A stretch of DNA of 64,000 nucleotides from Nocardiopsis trehalosi NBRC 14201. Its GTDB lineage: Bacteria > Actinomycetota > Actinomycetes > Streptosporangiales > Streptosporangiaceae. The stretch spans positions 1-64,000 of the forward strand of contig NZ_BCRK01000008.1 in NCBI RefSeq assembly GCF_001552555.1. Direction: 5' to 3'. Positions within the stretch are counted from its first letter, which is position 1; the number at the start of each line of letters is the position of its first letter. Below the pieces are notes generated by a model. It had not been told where the DNA came from. It searched no databases and saw only the letters and a list, made by a program, of their open reading frames with translations. The position numbers and the translations under genes are program-made. Below, one piece after another: positions 51,361 through 61,099 of this stretch.

Positions 51361-54210
51361 TCAGCCCGCTTCGACCACGGCCGACTCCGGCGCCGCCGCC
51401 TTGGTGCGGCGGGTACGGCGCCGGCGCGGCCGCTGCTCGGCCCCCGACTCGGCGTCGGCGCCCTCGGCCGGGGCGGTGTCGGCGTCGCCGGACTCCGCCG
51501 CGGCGTCCGCGGCGGCCGGCGCCTCGGCGGCGGGGGCGGCCTTCTTCCGCGACGCCCGCTTGGCGGGCGCCTTGCGGGTCTTGGCCGGGGCCGCGGCGGG
51601 CTCGGCACCCTCCGCGGCGGCCGGCTCGGCGGTCTCGGCCGCCGCCCCGGTCGCCTCGCCCGCGGTGTCCGCGGGCGCCGGACCGGACTCGGCCTGCTCC
51701 TCGCCCTTGGCGGCGGCGTCGTCGGCCTTGGCCGACTTGTCCTCGCCCTTGGGCTTGTCGTCCTTGGCCTTGTCGTCGCCCTTGTCGGCGCGGCCCTTCT
51801 TCTTCTTGCCGCCGCCGCTGCCGCTCTGGCCGCCGTTGCCGCCGCCCCGGGCCTCGACGGGCTCGGTGGAGATGACCAGGCCGCGGCCGCCGCAGTGCTC
51901 GCAGGTGTGCGAGAACGCCTCCAGCAGGCCCTGCCCGACGCGCTTGCGGGTCATCTGCACCAACCCGAGCGAGGTGACCTCGGCGACCTGGTGCTTGGTG
52001 CGGTCGCGCGACAGGCACTCCAGCATCCGGCGCAGCACGAGGTCGCGGTTGCTCTCCAGCACCATGTCGATGAAGTCGATCACGATGATGCCGCCGATGT
52101 CGCGCAACCGCAGCTGGCGGACGATCTCCTCGGCCGCCTCCAGGTTGTTCTTGGTGACGGTCTCCTCGAGGTTGCCGCCCTGACCGGTGAACTTGCCGGT
52201 GTTGACGTCGACCACGGTCATGGCCTCGGTGCGGTCGATGACCAGGGAGCCGCCGCTGGGCAGCCACACCTTGCGGTCCAGCGCCTTGGCGATCTGCTCG
52301 TCGATCCGGTACGCCTCGAACACGTCGCGGTCGCCGGTCCAGTGCGAGACCCGCTCGGCCAGGTTCGGCGCGACGTAGTCGACGTACTCGCGCACGGTCT
52401 CCCAGGCGTCGCCGCCGGCCACCACCAGGCTGGAGAAGTCCTCGTTGAAGACGTCGCGCACGACCTTGACCGTGAGGTCGGGCTCGCTGTTGAGCAGCGC
52501 GGGCGCCGTGGCCGACTTGGACTTGCGCTTGATGGACTCCCACTGCGCGGCCAGGCGCGAGATGTCGCGCTCCAGCTCCTCCTCGCTCGCCCCCTCGGCG
52601 GCGGTGCGCACGATGACGCCGGCGTTCTCCGGCATCACCTTCTTCAGGATCTGCTTCAGCCGGGCGCGCTCCTTGTCCGGGAGCTTCCGGCTGATCCCGG
52701 TCATGGAGCCGTCGGGCACGTACACCAGGTAGCGGCCGGGGAGGCTGATCTGGCTGGTCAGCCGGGCGCCCTTGTGGCCGAGCGGGTCCTTGGTGACCTG
52801 CACGAGCACCGACTGGCCCGACTTCAGCACCGACTCGATCCGCTTGGGCTGGCCCTCCAGCCCGGACGCGTCCCAGTTGACCTCGCCCGCGTAGAGGACG
52901 GCGTTGCGGCCCTTGCCGATGTCGACGAACGCGGCCTCCATCGACGGCAGCACGTTCTGCACGCGGCCCAGGTAGACGTTGCCGACGTAGGACTTGTGGG
53001 TGGCGCGGTCGACGTAGTGCTCGACGAGGACGTCGTCCTCCAGCACCGCGATCTGGGTGCGCTCGCCGGTCCGGCGGATCACCAGGTCGCGCTTGACAGC
53101 CTCGCGCCGGGCCAGGAACTCGGACTCGGTGATGATGGGCGTGCGGCGGCGGCCCTGCTCGCGGCCCTCGCGGCGGCGCTGCTTCTTGGCCTCCAGGCGG
53201 GTGGAGCCCCGGACCGCCTGGACCTCGTCCTCGATCGGCTTCTCGGCGCGGGGCTCGCGCACCCGCACCACCGTGTTGGGCGGGTCGTCCTGGGCGGGCG
53301 CGTCGTCGTCGCCGCCCGAGCGGCGCCGGCGGCGGCGGCGCCGGCGGCTGCCGCCGGACTCGCCGTCGTCGGTGTCGGTGTCGGCGGCGTCGCGGGCCTC
53401 CGGCTCGGGCTCCGCCACCTCGGCGGCGGGCTCGGTGTCGGTGTCGTCCTCGCCGATGCGGGACTTGCCCCGGCCGCGGCCGCCGCGGCGCCGGCGGCGG
53501 CGCGACGGGCGGTCGTCGTCGTCGGAGTCGTCGTCGTGGGCGGCGTCGGCCTCGGTGTCGGTGTCGGTGTCGACGTCGTCGTCGGCCATGCCGGAGTAGA
53601 CGTCGTCGTCGTCGGCGGTGTCGTCGTCGGAGTCGTCGTCGTGGGCGGCGCCGTTGCCCGCGGCGGGGGTGATGGGCGCGACGGGCGGCTGGAACACCAC
53701 CATCGGCGGCTGGAACGCCACGCCCGGCGCCGTCGCGGGCTCCGCGGCCGGCTCCTCGGCGGTGGGCGCGGGGGCGGCGTCGTCGGCGGCCGGCGGCTCC
53801 GCCGCGGGGGCCGCGGCGCGGCGCGCACGGGTGCGCTTGGGCTTGTCGTCGGCGGAGGAGGCGGCGGCGGTGGTGCGGCGCGCGCGGGTCCGCTTGGGCT
53901 TCTCCTCGGCGGCGGGCTCGGGCGCGGCGGCCTCCACCGCGGGCTCCGCCTCGGCCGGGACGGACTCGACGGGCGGCGCGGCCTCGACCGCGCCCGCGAG
54001 CGTGGTCAGCGGTCCGTCGGCGACGGGCGCGGGGTCGGGCTCGGGCGGCGGACCGGCCGAACGGGACGCCCCGCTGCGCCGGCCGGTGGGCCCGCTCACG
54101 CGGACCTCACCGTCCTGCGGCGGCGCGAAGGTGGTGGTGCGGCCGGTCTCCGAGGTTTCAGTTGTACCCGCGGTGCCGTCGGCACCGCTGTTGGGCTCGT
54201 TGTCGAGCAT
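51361..54210 (-). CDS. rne: Ribonuclease E/G family endoribonuclease
   Basis: The 949-residue enzyme has a central RNase E/G catalytic core (about 340-790): the S1 domain YVGNVYLGRVQNVLPSMEAA, the 5'-sensor and DNase I-like region with VIDRTEAMTVVDVNTGKFTG (metal-binding Asp) and IVIDFIDMVLESNRDLV, and the zinc-link CEHCGGRG. Unlike E. coli RNase E, it has long disordered arms on both sides: an N-terminal Ala/Pro/Glu and Asp/Ser/Thr-rich region with an Arg patch (about 1-330), and a C-terminal Lys/Ala/Glu-rich tail (about 800-949). This is the known actinobacterial arrangement. GGGAGACCGCCCGG precedes the ATG. It processes rRNA, tRNA and mRNA. Confidence 0.96.
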   Translation of the reverse strand: MLDNEPNSGADGTAGTTETSETGRTTTFAPPQDGEVRVSGPTGRRSGASRSAGPPPEPDPAPVADGPLTTLAGAVEAAPPVESVPAEAEPAVEAAAPEPAAEEKPKRTRARRTTAAASSADDKPKRTRARRAAAPAAEPPAADDAAPAPTAEEPAAEPATAPGVAFQPPMVVFQPPVAPITPAAGNGAAHDDDSDDDTADDDDVYSGMADDDVDTDTDTEADAAHDDDSDDDDRPSRRRRRRGGRGRGKSRIGEDDTDTEPAAEVAEPEPEARDAADTDTDDGESGGSRRRRRRRRRSGGDDDAPAQDDPPNTVVRVREPRAEKPIEDEVQAVRGSTRLEAKKQRRREGREQGRRRTPIITESEFLARREAVKRDLVIRRTGERTQIAVLEDDVLVEHYVDRATHKSYVGNVYLGRVQNVLPSMEAAFVDIGKGRNAVLYAGEVNWDASGLEGQPKRIESVLKSGQSVLVQVTKDPLGHKGARLTSQISLPGRYLVYVPDGSMTGISRKLPDKERARLKQILKKVMPENAGVIVRTAAEGASEEELERDISRLAAQWESIKRKSKSATAPALLNSEPDLTVKVVRDVFNEDFSSLVVAGGDAWETVREYVDYVAPNLAERVSHWTGDRDVFEAYRIDEQIAKALDRKVWLPSGGSLVIDRTEAMTVVDVNTGKFTGQGGNLEETVTKNNLEAAEEIVRQLRLRDIGGIIVIDFIDMVLESNRDLVLRRMLECLSRDRTKHQVAEVTSLGLVQMTRKRVGQGLLEAFSHTCEHCGGRGLVISTEPVEARGGGNGGQSGSGGGKKKKGRADKGDDKAKDDKPKGEDKSAKADDAAAKGEEQAESGPAPADTAGEATGAAAETAEPAAAEGAEPAAAPAKTRKAPAKRASRKKAAPAAEAPAAADAAAESGDADTAPAEGADAESGAEQRPRRRRTRRTKAAAPESAVVEAG

Positions 54211-54361
54211 CCGGGCGGTCTCCCGTCAGAGTCCCCGGGCGCGGCACCGGCGCGAGGCCGCGGCCGCTGCGCGCGAGGACTGTCGTCGCTGTGTCGGCGC
54301 CGGAAGCGGTGTGCCCGCCGCCGGCGCAAAGTCGTCATGAGTCGCCCACCCCCGAAGGAGG

Positions 54362-55183
54362 TCACGCATGCGGTGAACTCCGTGTGGGCGAGGACGGCCG
54401 CGGTGGTCCCGCGCGTCCGTCCGGATCGGCCTGGTCATCCGCTGCCAGCGGATCGGCGATCGCGTCGGACGCCTCGTCGAGCGGCCCCTGCGCCAGCCGG
54501 GTCATCACCGGTGATGACGGCGGCGCGAGGCCGGCCACCTGACGAAGGCCGGTCACCACGTCGTCCGGTCGAACGGCAGGTGTCGTGTGCCGGACGACCA
54601 TCCGAAGTATGGCATATGTCTCGTCTTGCTCTGTTGTGCCGCGCCCGTCGACCCGCATGCGCAGGACCGCCGCGCGGGCGTCGAAGCGGCGTCGGCCCTT
54701 CTTGGTGAGCCGCTCCACTTCCACGGCGTCGGCCGCGAGGAACGCGGCCACCGCCTGCTCGGCGTCGTCGGGGGCGACGCCGTGCATGTCCACCTGCCAC
54801 TCCGATGCTTCCAGGCGGTCGGCGAGACCGCCCGGCGACGCTCCGACGACCTCGACCACGTCGAGCCCGTCGGGCATGGCCGCGTCGAGCCGGGCACGCA
54901 CCTGCCCGGGGTCGCGGGGTTCGGCCAGGGTGAGTTCGAAGTACTCCGCCTCGCTCGCCACCCCCGTGGGGGCGGCGCCGGTGTAGGAGATCTTCGGGTG
55001 CGGCGTGAACCCCGCGGAGAACGCGACGGGCACCTCGGCCCGGCGCAGCGCCCGCTCCAGCGCGCGTGCGATGTCGCGATGGCTCGCGAACCGCATCCGG
55101 CCGCGCTTGGCGTAGCGGACGCGCAACCGCTGGCCCGGGTGTCCGGTGGAGGGCGAGGTGGTGCCCTCGGGTGCGGGGGGCAG
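54362..55183 (-). CDS. TIGR03936-type radical-SAM-associated protein (DUF2344)
   Basis: The 273-residue protein has the DUF2344 signature: RLRVRYAKRGRMRFASHRDI, ALRRAEVPVAFSAGFTPHPK, ISYTGAAPTGVASEAEYFEL. It has no radical-SAM cysteine motif and works with, or once formed the C-terminal part of, the radical-SAM enzyme encoded just upstream at 55675-57609. A Ser/Pro/Asp-rich tail of about 50 residues follows. The start is unclear: GTG at 55243 has no ribosome site, whereas AAAGGAG lies six bases before a CTG at 55183, which I prefer and which suits the family start. The pair's substrate is unknown. Confidence 0.88.
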   Translation of the reverse strand: MPPAPEGTTSPSTGHPGQRLRVRYAKRGRMRFASHRDIARALERALRRAEVPVAFSAGFTPHPKISYTGAAPTGVASEAEYFELTLAEPRDPGQVRARLDAAMPDGLDVVEVVGASPGGLADRLEASEWQVDMHGVAPDDAEQAVAAFLAADAVEVERLTKKGRRRFDARAAVLRMRVDGRGTTEQDETYAILRMVVRHTTPAVRPDDVVTGLRQVAGLAPPSSPVMTRLAQGPLDEASDAIADPLAADDQADPDGRAGPPRPSSPTRSSPHA

Positions 55184-55572
55184 CGCTACTCCTTTCCTCG
55201 ATGTCTCCCGTGGTGGGAGGAGATTCCTCCCTGAGACCCCCACCTGGGAGATTCACGTCTTACCTCAGCGTACGGTGTGCGCCGGGGAGCGCGCGCCACC
55301 GGCCCGGGGTCAAGGCCGCTCCGGCCCGCGGAGCGGACGGTTCGGCGGATGACCGGATGTCGCCGCGCCCGGTCGCCGGACGCACACGTATGTGCTGTTC
55401 CCGCCGGGGCACCGGTTGAAAAGCGTTGGCGGCCGCGGATCGCGGAGAGCCCCGCCGCGGCCCTCCCGGACCCGTCGGACGCTGACCTGGGCCTCCGGCC
55501 GGGGCCGAAAAAAATCCCGGGAATCCGCGCCGGCGTGCAAACCTCCCCGCCCCCTGGCCCGTCTTAGTACAC
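55184..55572. other. Gene-free stretch between the two radical-SAM-associated genes
   Basis: The stretch contains no convincing gene. It separates the two same-strand radical-SAM-associated genes and so must carry a promoter for the downstream one. A relatively AT-rich patch with GAAAAAAATCCC read across 55506-55520 and the GTACACGTATGG segment before the hairpin stand out. The gap is unusual since the two genes are often adjacent in relatives. Confidence 0.5.
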
Positions 55573-55607
55573 GTATGGCCCGGCGCGAGCGGGGCGCCGG
55601 GCCATAC
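55573..55607. terminator. Hairpin after the B12-binding radical SAM gene
   Basis: GTATGGCCCGGCGC (55573-55586) pairs perfectly with GCGCCGGGCCATAC (55594-55607) around a seven-base loop. On the minus strand it follows the radical-SAM gene by 67 bases; no clear T-tract follows. It is a probable terminator. Confidence 0.68.
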
Positions 55608-55674
55608 CTCGTTCTCTCCCGGGTCTCCCCGGACCGCGCGGCGCCGATCCCCCTCCGGGTCGATCGCGTCCCGC

Positions 55675-57609
55675 TCAGACCACGGTCAGCGGCAGGGATT
55701 TCCGCCCCTCACCCGGTCCGATCTGGATTTCGGTACCCATGCTCGGGCACACGCCGCAGTCGTAGCAGGGGTTCCACCGGCAGTCGTCGACCTCGACCGA
55801 CTCGTCGCCGTGCAGCGCGTCCTGCCAGTCCTGCCAGAGCCAGCCGCGGTCGAGCCCGGCGTCGAGGTGGTCCCAGGGCAGCACCTCGTCCTCGGCGCGC
55901 TCGCGCACGGTGAACCAGTCGAGGTCGACCGGGGTGTCCGCGAACACGGCCTCGGCGGCGCCGGCCCAGCGGTCGTAGGAGAAGTGCTCGCTCCACCCGT
56001 CGAACCGGCCGCCGTCGCGCCAGACCCGCTCGACGACGGCGCCGACGCGGCGGTCGCCGCGCGACAGCAGCCCCTCGATGACCGAGGGCCGCCCCTCGTG
56101 GTAGCGCAGGCCGATGGACTTGCCGTAGCGCCGGTCGGCGCGCAGCGTGTCGCGGAGCCGGCGCAGCCGGGCGTCGACCACCTCGGCCGACGTCTGGCCG
56201 GCCCACTGGAACGGGGTCTGCGGCTTGGGCACGAACCCGCCGATGGAGACGGTGCAGCGGATGTCGGACCGGCCGGTGACCTCGCGGCCGGTGCGGATGA
56301 CCTCGCGGGCGAGGTCGGCGATGGCCAGCACGTCGTCGTCGGTCTCGGTGGGCAGCCCGCACATGAAGTAGAGCTTCACCTGGCGCCAGCCGGCGGCGTA
56401 GGCGGCGGTGACGGTGCGGATGAGGTCGGCCTCGGTGACCATCTTGTTGATCACCCGCCGCATGCGCTCGCTGCCGCCCTCGGGGGCGAAGGTGAGCCCG
56501 GAGCGGCGGCCGTTGCGGGTCAGCTCGTTGGCGAGGTCGATGTTGAAGGCGTCGACCCGGGTGGAGGGCAGCGACAGCCCGGTGTTGGTGCCCTCGTAGC
56601 GGTCGGCCAGGCCCTTGGCGATGGCGCCGATCTCGCTGTGGTCGGCGCTGGACAGCGACAGCAGGCCGACCTCCTGGAACCCCGAGGACTTCACCCCCTG
56701 CTCGACCATGCGGGTGACGGTCTCGAAGCCGCGCTCGCGCACCGGGCGGGTGATCATCCCGGCCTGGCAGAACCGGCAGCCGCGGGTGCAGCCGCGGAAG
56801 ATCTCGACGCTGTAGCGCTCGTGGACCGACTCGGCCAGCGGCACGATGGGGTTCTTCGGGTACGGCCACTGGTCGAGGTCCATGACCGTGTGCTTCTGCA
56901 CGGTCCACGGCACACCGGGCCGGTTGGGCGTGTAGCGCTCGATACGGCCGTCGGGCAGGTAGGTGACGTCGTAGAACCGCGGGACGTACACGCCGCCGCC
57001 GGCCGCCAGGCGCAGCAGCAGGCCGTCGCGGCCGTCGGGGCGCCCCTCGCGCTTCCACTCGCGGATGATCTCGGAGATCGCGAGCGCGATCTCCTCGCCG
57101 TCGCCCAGCACGACCGCGTCGAGGTGGTCGGCGATCGGCTCGGGGTTGAACGCGGAGTGCCCGCCGGCGAGCACCACCGGGTGGTCTTCGCCGCGGTCGG
57201 CCGAGCGCAGCGGGATGCCGGCGAGGTCGAGCGCGGTGAACAGGTTGGTGTAGCCCATCTCGCTGGCGAAGCTGACGCCGAGCACGTCGAACGCGCCGAC
57301 GGGGCGGTGGGCGTCGACCGTGAACTGGGGCACGCCGTGCTCGCGCATGAGCCGTTCGAGGTCGGGCCAGACCGCGTAGGTGCGCTCGGCGAGAACGCCC
57401 TCGCGCTCGTTGAGCACCTCGTACAGGATCTGGATGCCCTGGTTGGGCACGCCGACCTCGTAGGCGTCCGGGTACATCAGCGCCCAGCGCACCTCGGCCG
57501 CGTCCCAGTCGCCGACGACGGAGTTCAGCTCTCCGCCGACGTACTGGACGGGTTTCTGCACCCGCGGGAGCAGCGCCTCCAGTCGCGGGAACACGCTTTC
57601 GATGGGCAT
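55675..57609 (-). CDS. TIGR03960-type B12-binding radical SAM protein
   Basis: The 644-residue protein combines an N-terminal cobalamin-binding-like region (about 20-200; VGVPNQGIQILYEVLNEREG, GGHSAFNPEPIADHLDAVVL) with a radical-SAM barrel. The cluster motif is CTRGCRFC (CxxxCxxC, about residue 277), and SLPSTRVDAFNIDLA and LYFMCGLPTETDDDV are typical later strands. The C-terminus carries a second Cys-rich end (CRWNPCYDCGVCPSMG). The family occurs with TIGR03936 proteins and its reaction is unknown; tRNA or cofactor modification is sometimes guessed. ATG at 57609 follows AGGGGGACCCCAC. Confidence 0.93.
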   Translation of the reverse strand: MPIESVFPRLEALLPRVQKPVQYVGGELNSVVGDWDAAEVRWALMYPDAYEVGVPNQGIQILYEVLNEREGVLAERTYAVWPDLERLMREHGVPQFTVDAHRPVGAFDVLGVSFASEMGYTNLFTALDLAGIPLRSADRGEDHPVVLAGGHSAFNPEPIADHLDAVVLGDGEEIALAISEIIREWKREGRPDGRDGLLLRLAAGGGVYVPRFYDVTYLPDGRIERYTPNRPGVPWTVQKHTVMDLDQWPYPKNPIVPLAESVHERYSVEIFRGCTRGCRFCQAGMITRPVRERGFETVTRMVEQGVKSSGFQEVGLLSLSSADHSEIGAIAKGLADRYEGTNTGLSLPSTRVDAFNIDLANELTRNGRRSGLTFAPEGGSERMRRVINKMVTEADLIRTVTAAYAAGWRQVKLYFMCGLPTETDDDVLAIADLAREVIRTGREVTGRSDIRCTVSIGGFVPKPQTPFQWAGQTSAEVVDARLRRLRDTLRADRRYGKSIGLRYHEGRPSVIEGLLSRGDRRVGAVVERVWRDGGRFDGWSEHFSYDRWAGAAEAVFADTPVDLDWFTVRERAEDEVLPWDHLDAGLDRGWLWQDWQDALHGDESVEVDDCRWNPCYDCGVCPSMGTEIQIGPGEGRKSLPLTVV

Positions 57610-57667
57610 GTGGGGTCCCCCTGGCTTCCTGCGGCACGTGGGTCCCAGCCTAGTCGGCGGGGTGGGT

Positions 57668-58819
57668 TCACTCGTACGTGTGCTCACGGGCCTGGATGCC
57701 CAGGACCAGCCCGATCGCCATGAGGTTGGCGATCGTGGCGGTGCCCCCGTAGGACACGAACGGCAGGGGCAGGCCGGTGATGGGCATGATGCCCAGCGTC
57801 ATCCCGATGTTGATGAAGCACTGGAAGCAGAGCCACGCCGCCACCCCGACGCACACCAGCCGGCCGAACGGCTGCTCGCAGCCCGACGCGATGCGCAGCA
57901 CCCGCCACACCACGAGGGCGAGCAGGGCGAGGATGACCGCGCCGCCGACGAAGCCCAGCTCCTCGCCGGCGACGGTGAAGATGAAGTCGGTGTGCTGCTC
58001 GGGCACGAACCGGCCGCTGGTGTGCTCGCCCTGGAACAGGCCGGTCCCGTTGAACCCGCCCGACCCCACCGCGATCTTGGCCTGGTTGGCGTTGTAGCCG
58101 GTGCCGCGCGGGTCGGCGGTGGGGTCGACGAAGCTGGTGAACCGGGCGATCTGGTAGTCCTTGAGCAGCCCGAACCACCAGACGCTGAACGCCGCCGCGA
58201 TGCCGCAGCCGATCAGCCCGGTGACCCACCGCACCGGCGCCCCCGACAGGGCGAGCATGCCGAGGTAGATGCAGCCCAGCACCATGGCGGTGCCGAGGTC
58301 CGGCTGGGCCAGGATGAGGCCGAGCGGCACGGCCAGCGCGACCAGGCTGAACAGCACGTCGCGGGTGGTCGGCCGGTGCTCGCCGTCGCGCGGTTCGCCC
58401 AGCAGCATGGCCACGCCCAGCACCAGGGCGATCTTGGCGACCTCGCCCGGCTGCGCCTGGAACCCGCCGATCACCACCCACGAGCGCGACCCGTTGATGG
58501 TGGCGCCCAGCGGGGTCAGCACCAGGATCAGGCCGACCGTGGCCAGCGCGTAGACCACGGAGGTGTAGGCGCGGATGAGCCGGTAGTCGACGGCGGCGAC
58601 GGCCAGGCAGGCCACGGCGCCCAGCACCAGGTGGACCGCCTGGCGGCGCACGTGCCCGGTCGACGCGGCCGGGTTGTCCGTGCCGGACGTGGCCGCCCAC
58701 ACCAGCAGCAGGCCGATGGCCGACAGCGCCGCGACGGAGTAGAGCAGCACGCCGTCGAGCCGGCGCGGGATCGCCGAGGTCGCACGCGTCAGGTAGGTGC
58801 GGGGCGAGACGGCGGTCAT
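57668..58819 (-). CDS. rodA: RodA/FtsW-type peptidoglycan glycosyltransferase
   Basis: The 383-residue membrane protein has ten predicted helices and SEDS-family motifs: VVIGGFQAQPGEVAKIALVL (with W/GxQPSE-like segment), LAQPDLGTAMVL (catalytic Asp region) and GMTLGIMPITGLPLPFVSYG near the end. It polymerises lipid II during cell elongation, paired with the class B PBP encoded immediately upstream (51 bases away). The genes mreB-mreC-mreD-PBP2-rodA form one unit. GTGAGGAGACGCC precedes the ATG. RodA rather than FtsW is chosen from this operon context. Confidence 0.95.
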   Translation of the reverse strand: MTAVSPRTYLTRATSAIPRRLDGVLLYSVAALSAIGLLLVWAATSGTDNPAASTGHVRRQAVHLVLGAVACLAVAAVDYRLIRAYTSVVYALATVGLILVLTPLGATINGSRSWVVIGGFQAQPGEVAKIALVLGVAMLLGEPRDGEHRPTTRDVLFSLVALAVPLGLILAQPDLGTAMVLGCIYLGMLALSGAPVRWVTGLIGCGIAAAFSVWWFGLLKDYQIARFTSFVDPTADPRGTGYNANQAKIAVGSGGFNGTGLFQGEHTSGRFVPEQHTDFIFTVAGEELGFVGGAVILALLALVVWRVLRIASGCEQPFGRLVCVGVAAWLCFQCFINIGMTLGIMPITGLPLPFVSYGGTATIANLMAIGLVLGIQAREHTYE

Positions 58820-58870
58820 GGCGTCTCCTCACTTCCGGACGTCCGGTGCGGTGGCGGCGGGTGGAGCGGC

Positions 58871-61099
58871 TCAGTCCGCGTAGCCCTCGGGGGCGACGAT
58901 CGTGCCGTCCGGGCGGACCGTCGGCAGTTCCGCGGGCGGCACCCCGCCCGGGATCGCGGGCGCGAGCGGCTCGTCCTCGGGTTTGCGCGCGTCGGCCTCG
59001 CCGGGAGCGTCGCCGCGCTCCGACTCGGGCGGGGCGCCGTCGCTCTTCGGCGGGAACCCGTAGATGCCGTCGTAGATGTCGCGGGCGACGGGGGCGGCCA
59101 TGGCGCCGCCGGTGCCGCCCTGGGAGATGAGGACCACCACCGCGAACCGCGGGTCGTCGGCGGGGGCGAAGGAGGCGAACCAGGCGGACTCGTGCCGGCC
59201 GAGCAGGGTCGCGGTGCCGGTCTTGCCCGCGATGGACACCCGGTCCTGCGGGAAGCCGTCGAACGCCCCCTGCGCGGTGCCCTCCTTGGGCACGTCGGTC
59301 AGCGCGCCGCGCAGGTAGTCCAGGGTCGCGTCGCTCACCGGCAGCTCCCCGGCCTTGACCGGCGGGATCTCCCGCGTCTGCTTGCCGTCGGCCGAGACGA
59401 AGCCCTTGCCCACGCGGGGCTCCCACAGGGTGCCGCCGTTGGCGATGGCGGCGTAGGCGCGGGCGAGCTGCAGCGGGGTGACGAGGACGTCGCCCTGGCC
59501 GATGGCGAAGTTCACGGCGTCGCCGGCCCGCCAGGCGTAGCCGTCGACGCAGAACTCCTCGGCGGCGCGCTTGAGGTAGTCGGCGTGGCCGGGGTCGTCC
59601 TTGGCGACCTCGGGGTAGCCGTTCTCGGCGCGCGCGCAGGCGTCCTCGCGCCCGGCCTCCCAGTACTCGCGCTTCCACTCGCGGTCGGGGATGCGGCCGG
59701 GCACCTCGTGCGGCAGGTCGATGCCGGTCGGGGCACCGAACCCGAACCCGGTCGCCATCGCGGCCATGGCGTCCTCGGGTTCGCCCTTGGGCTTGATGCC
59801 GCCGTCCTTGCGCCACATGTCGTAGCCGAGCTTGTAGAACACGGTGTTGCAGGACACCACGATCGCCCGGTGCAGGTCGAGGGTGCCGTGGGCGTTGCCC
59901 TCGAAGTTCTGGAAGGACCGGCCGCCCACCGTGATGGAGCTGGGGCAGGCGTAGTCCGCGTCGAGCGAGTACCCGTTCTCGGCCGCCGCGGCCAGCGAGG
60001 ACACCTTGAACGTGGAACCGGGCGGGAACTGGCCCTGCACCGCCCGGGAGATGAGCGGTTCGCCCGCCTTCTCGCTGAGCAGGCCGTCGTAGGTCTCCTG
60101 GTCGATGCCGCCGTCCCAGACCTCGGGGTCGTAGGTGGGCAGGCTGGCCATGGCCACGATCCGGCCGGTGCGGACGTCCATGACCACGCCCGCCGCGGCG
60201 TCGGCCGGGTTGCCCTCGTTGCGCGAGCGCTTCACGCCGCGCGCCAGCGCCTCCTCGACGATGTCCTGCACCCGGCGGTCCAGGCTGGTGACGAGGTGCA
60301 TGCCGGGCTGGGAGGGCGACTCGTGGACCACGCCGGTCACGTTGCCCATGTTGTCGACGCCGAGCCGGCGCCGGCCCGCGGTGCCGCGCAGCTCCTCGTC
60401 GTAGGCGGCCTCCAGGCCGTCGCGGCCGACCTGGTCGACGCCGGTGAACTGGGTGCGCAGGTTCTCGCGCTCCTCCAGCTCCTGGGCGGTGATGGGCGAC
60501 AGGTAGCCGAGGGTCTGCACGGCGGCGCTGCCCCGGGTGTGCTCGCGCTGGGCCTGCTGCTGCGCCGAGATGGCCGGGAACTCCTCGCGGCGCTCCATGA
60601 TCTGCAGCGCGACCTTGGGGTCGACGTCCTCGGCCAGCGAGATCGGCTGGTAGGGCGACCCCGGCCAGCACGGGCGGGGCACGTCGGGGCCGCACAGGCG
60701 GGTGCGCTGCCGCAGCTCCTCGAACGGCCGGTCGAGGACGCCGGCGAGGCGCCGCAGCACCGCGTCGCCGCCGTCGTCCTGCGCCATCAGCGCGTGGTAG
60801 TCGGCGGACACCACCAGTTCGGTGCGGTTGCGCACCAGCGGGCGGCCGACGGCGTCGAGGATCTGGCCGCGGGTGGCCGGCACGATCAGGGTCTGGGTGT
60901 GGCTGGCCTCGGCCAGGCTGCGGAAGTGGTCGGCCATGGGCACCTGGAGGTACCACATGCGGACCAGGAGCGTGGCGAACAGCGTGAGGACCAGGACCTG
61001 GGTGACCAGCAGGCCCGTGCGGCCGGGCCGCCGGGCGGCGGCGGCCTCGGCGCGGGCCGCGCGGCGGTGCCGGCGCTGCGGACTGCGCATCCCCCTCAT
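58871..61099 (-). CDS. mrdA: Penicillin-binding protein 2 (class B transpeptidase)
   Basis: The 742-residue protein has a short basic head, one membrane helix (TGLLVTQVLVLTLFATLLV, about 25-45), a pedestal domain and a transpeptidase domain. The active-site motifs are SxxK in PGSTFK (about residue 370), SCNT (about 425) and KTGT (about 618). It crosslinks peptidoglycan in elongation with RodA. Several cysteines (RLCGPDVPRPC) lie in the outer pedestal. A 90-residue Pro/Asp/Glu-rich tail follows. The ATG at 61099 overlaps the mreD stop (ATGA), which decides it over the ATG three codons downstream. Confidence 0.96.
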   Translation of the reverse strand: MRGMRSPQRRHRRAARAEAAAARRPGRTGLLVTQVLVLTLFATLLVRMWYLQVPMADHFRSLAEASHTQTLIVPATRGQILDAVGRPLVRNRTELVVSADYHALMAQDDGGDAVLRRLAGVLDRPFEELRQRTRLCGPDVPRPCWPGSPYQPISLAEDVDPKVALQIMERREEFPAISAQQQAQREHTRGSAAVQTLGYLSPITAQELEERENLRTQFTGVDQVGRDGLEAAYDEELRGTAGRRRLGVDNMGNVTGVVHESPSQPGMHLVTSLDRRVQDIVEEALARGVKRSRNEGNPADAAAGVVMDVRTGRIVAMASLPTYDPEVWDGGIDQETYDGLLSEKAGEPLISRAVQGQFPPGSTFKVSSLAAAAENGYSLDADYACPSSITVGGRSFQNFEGNAHGTLDLHRAIVVSCNTVFYKLGYDMWRKDGGIKPKGEPEDAMAAMATGFGFGAPTGIDLPHEVPGRIPDREWKREYWEAGREDACARAENGYPEVAKDDPGHADYLKRAAEEFCVDGYAWRAGDAVNFAIGQGDVLVTPLQLARAYAAIANGGTLWEPRVGKGFVSADGKQTREIPPVKAGELPVSDATLDYLRGALTDVPKEGTAQGAFDGFPQDRVSIAGKTGTATLLGRHESAWFASFAPADDPRFAVVVLISQGGTGGAMAAPVARDIYDGIYGFPPKSDGAPPESERGDAPGEADARKPEDEPLAPAIPGGVPPAELPTVRPDGTIVAPEGYAD

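Noticed and set aside
50599-54708. Plus-strand open frame of 1369 residues
   Set aside because: It is antisense to rne and rplU with Gly/Leu/Val-rich low-complexity content.
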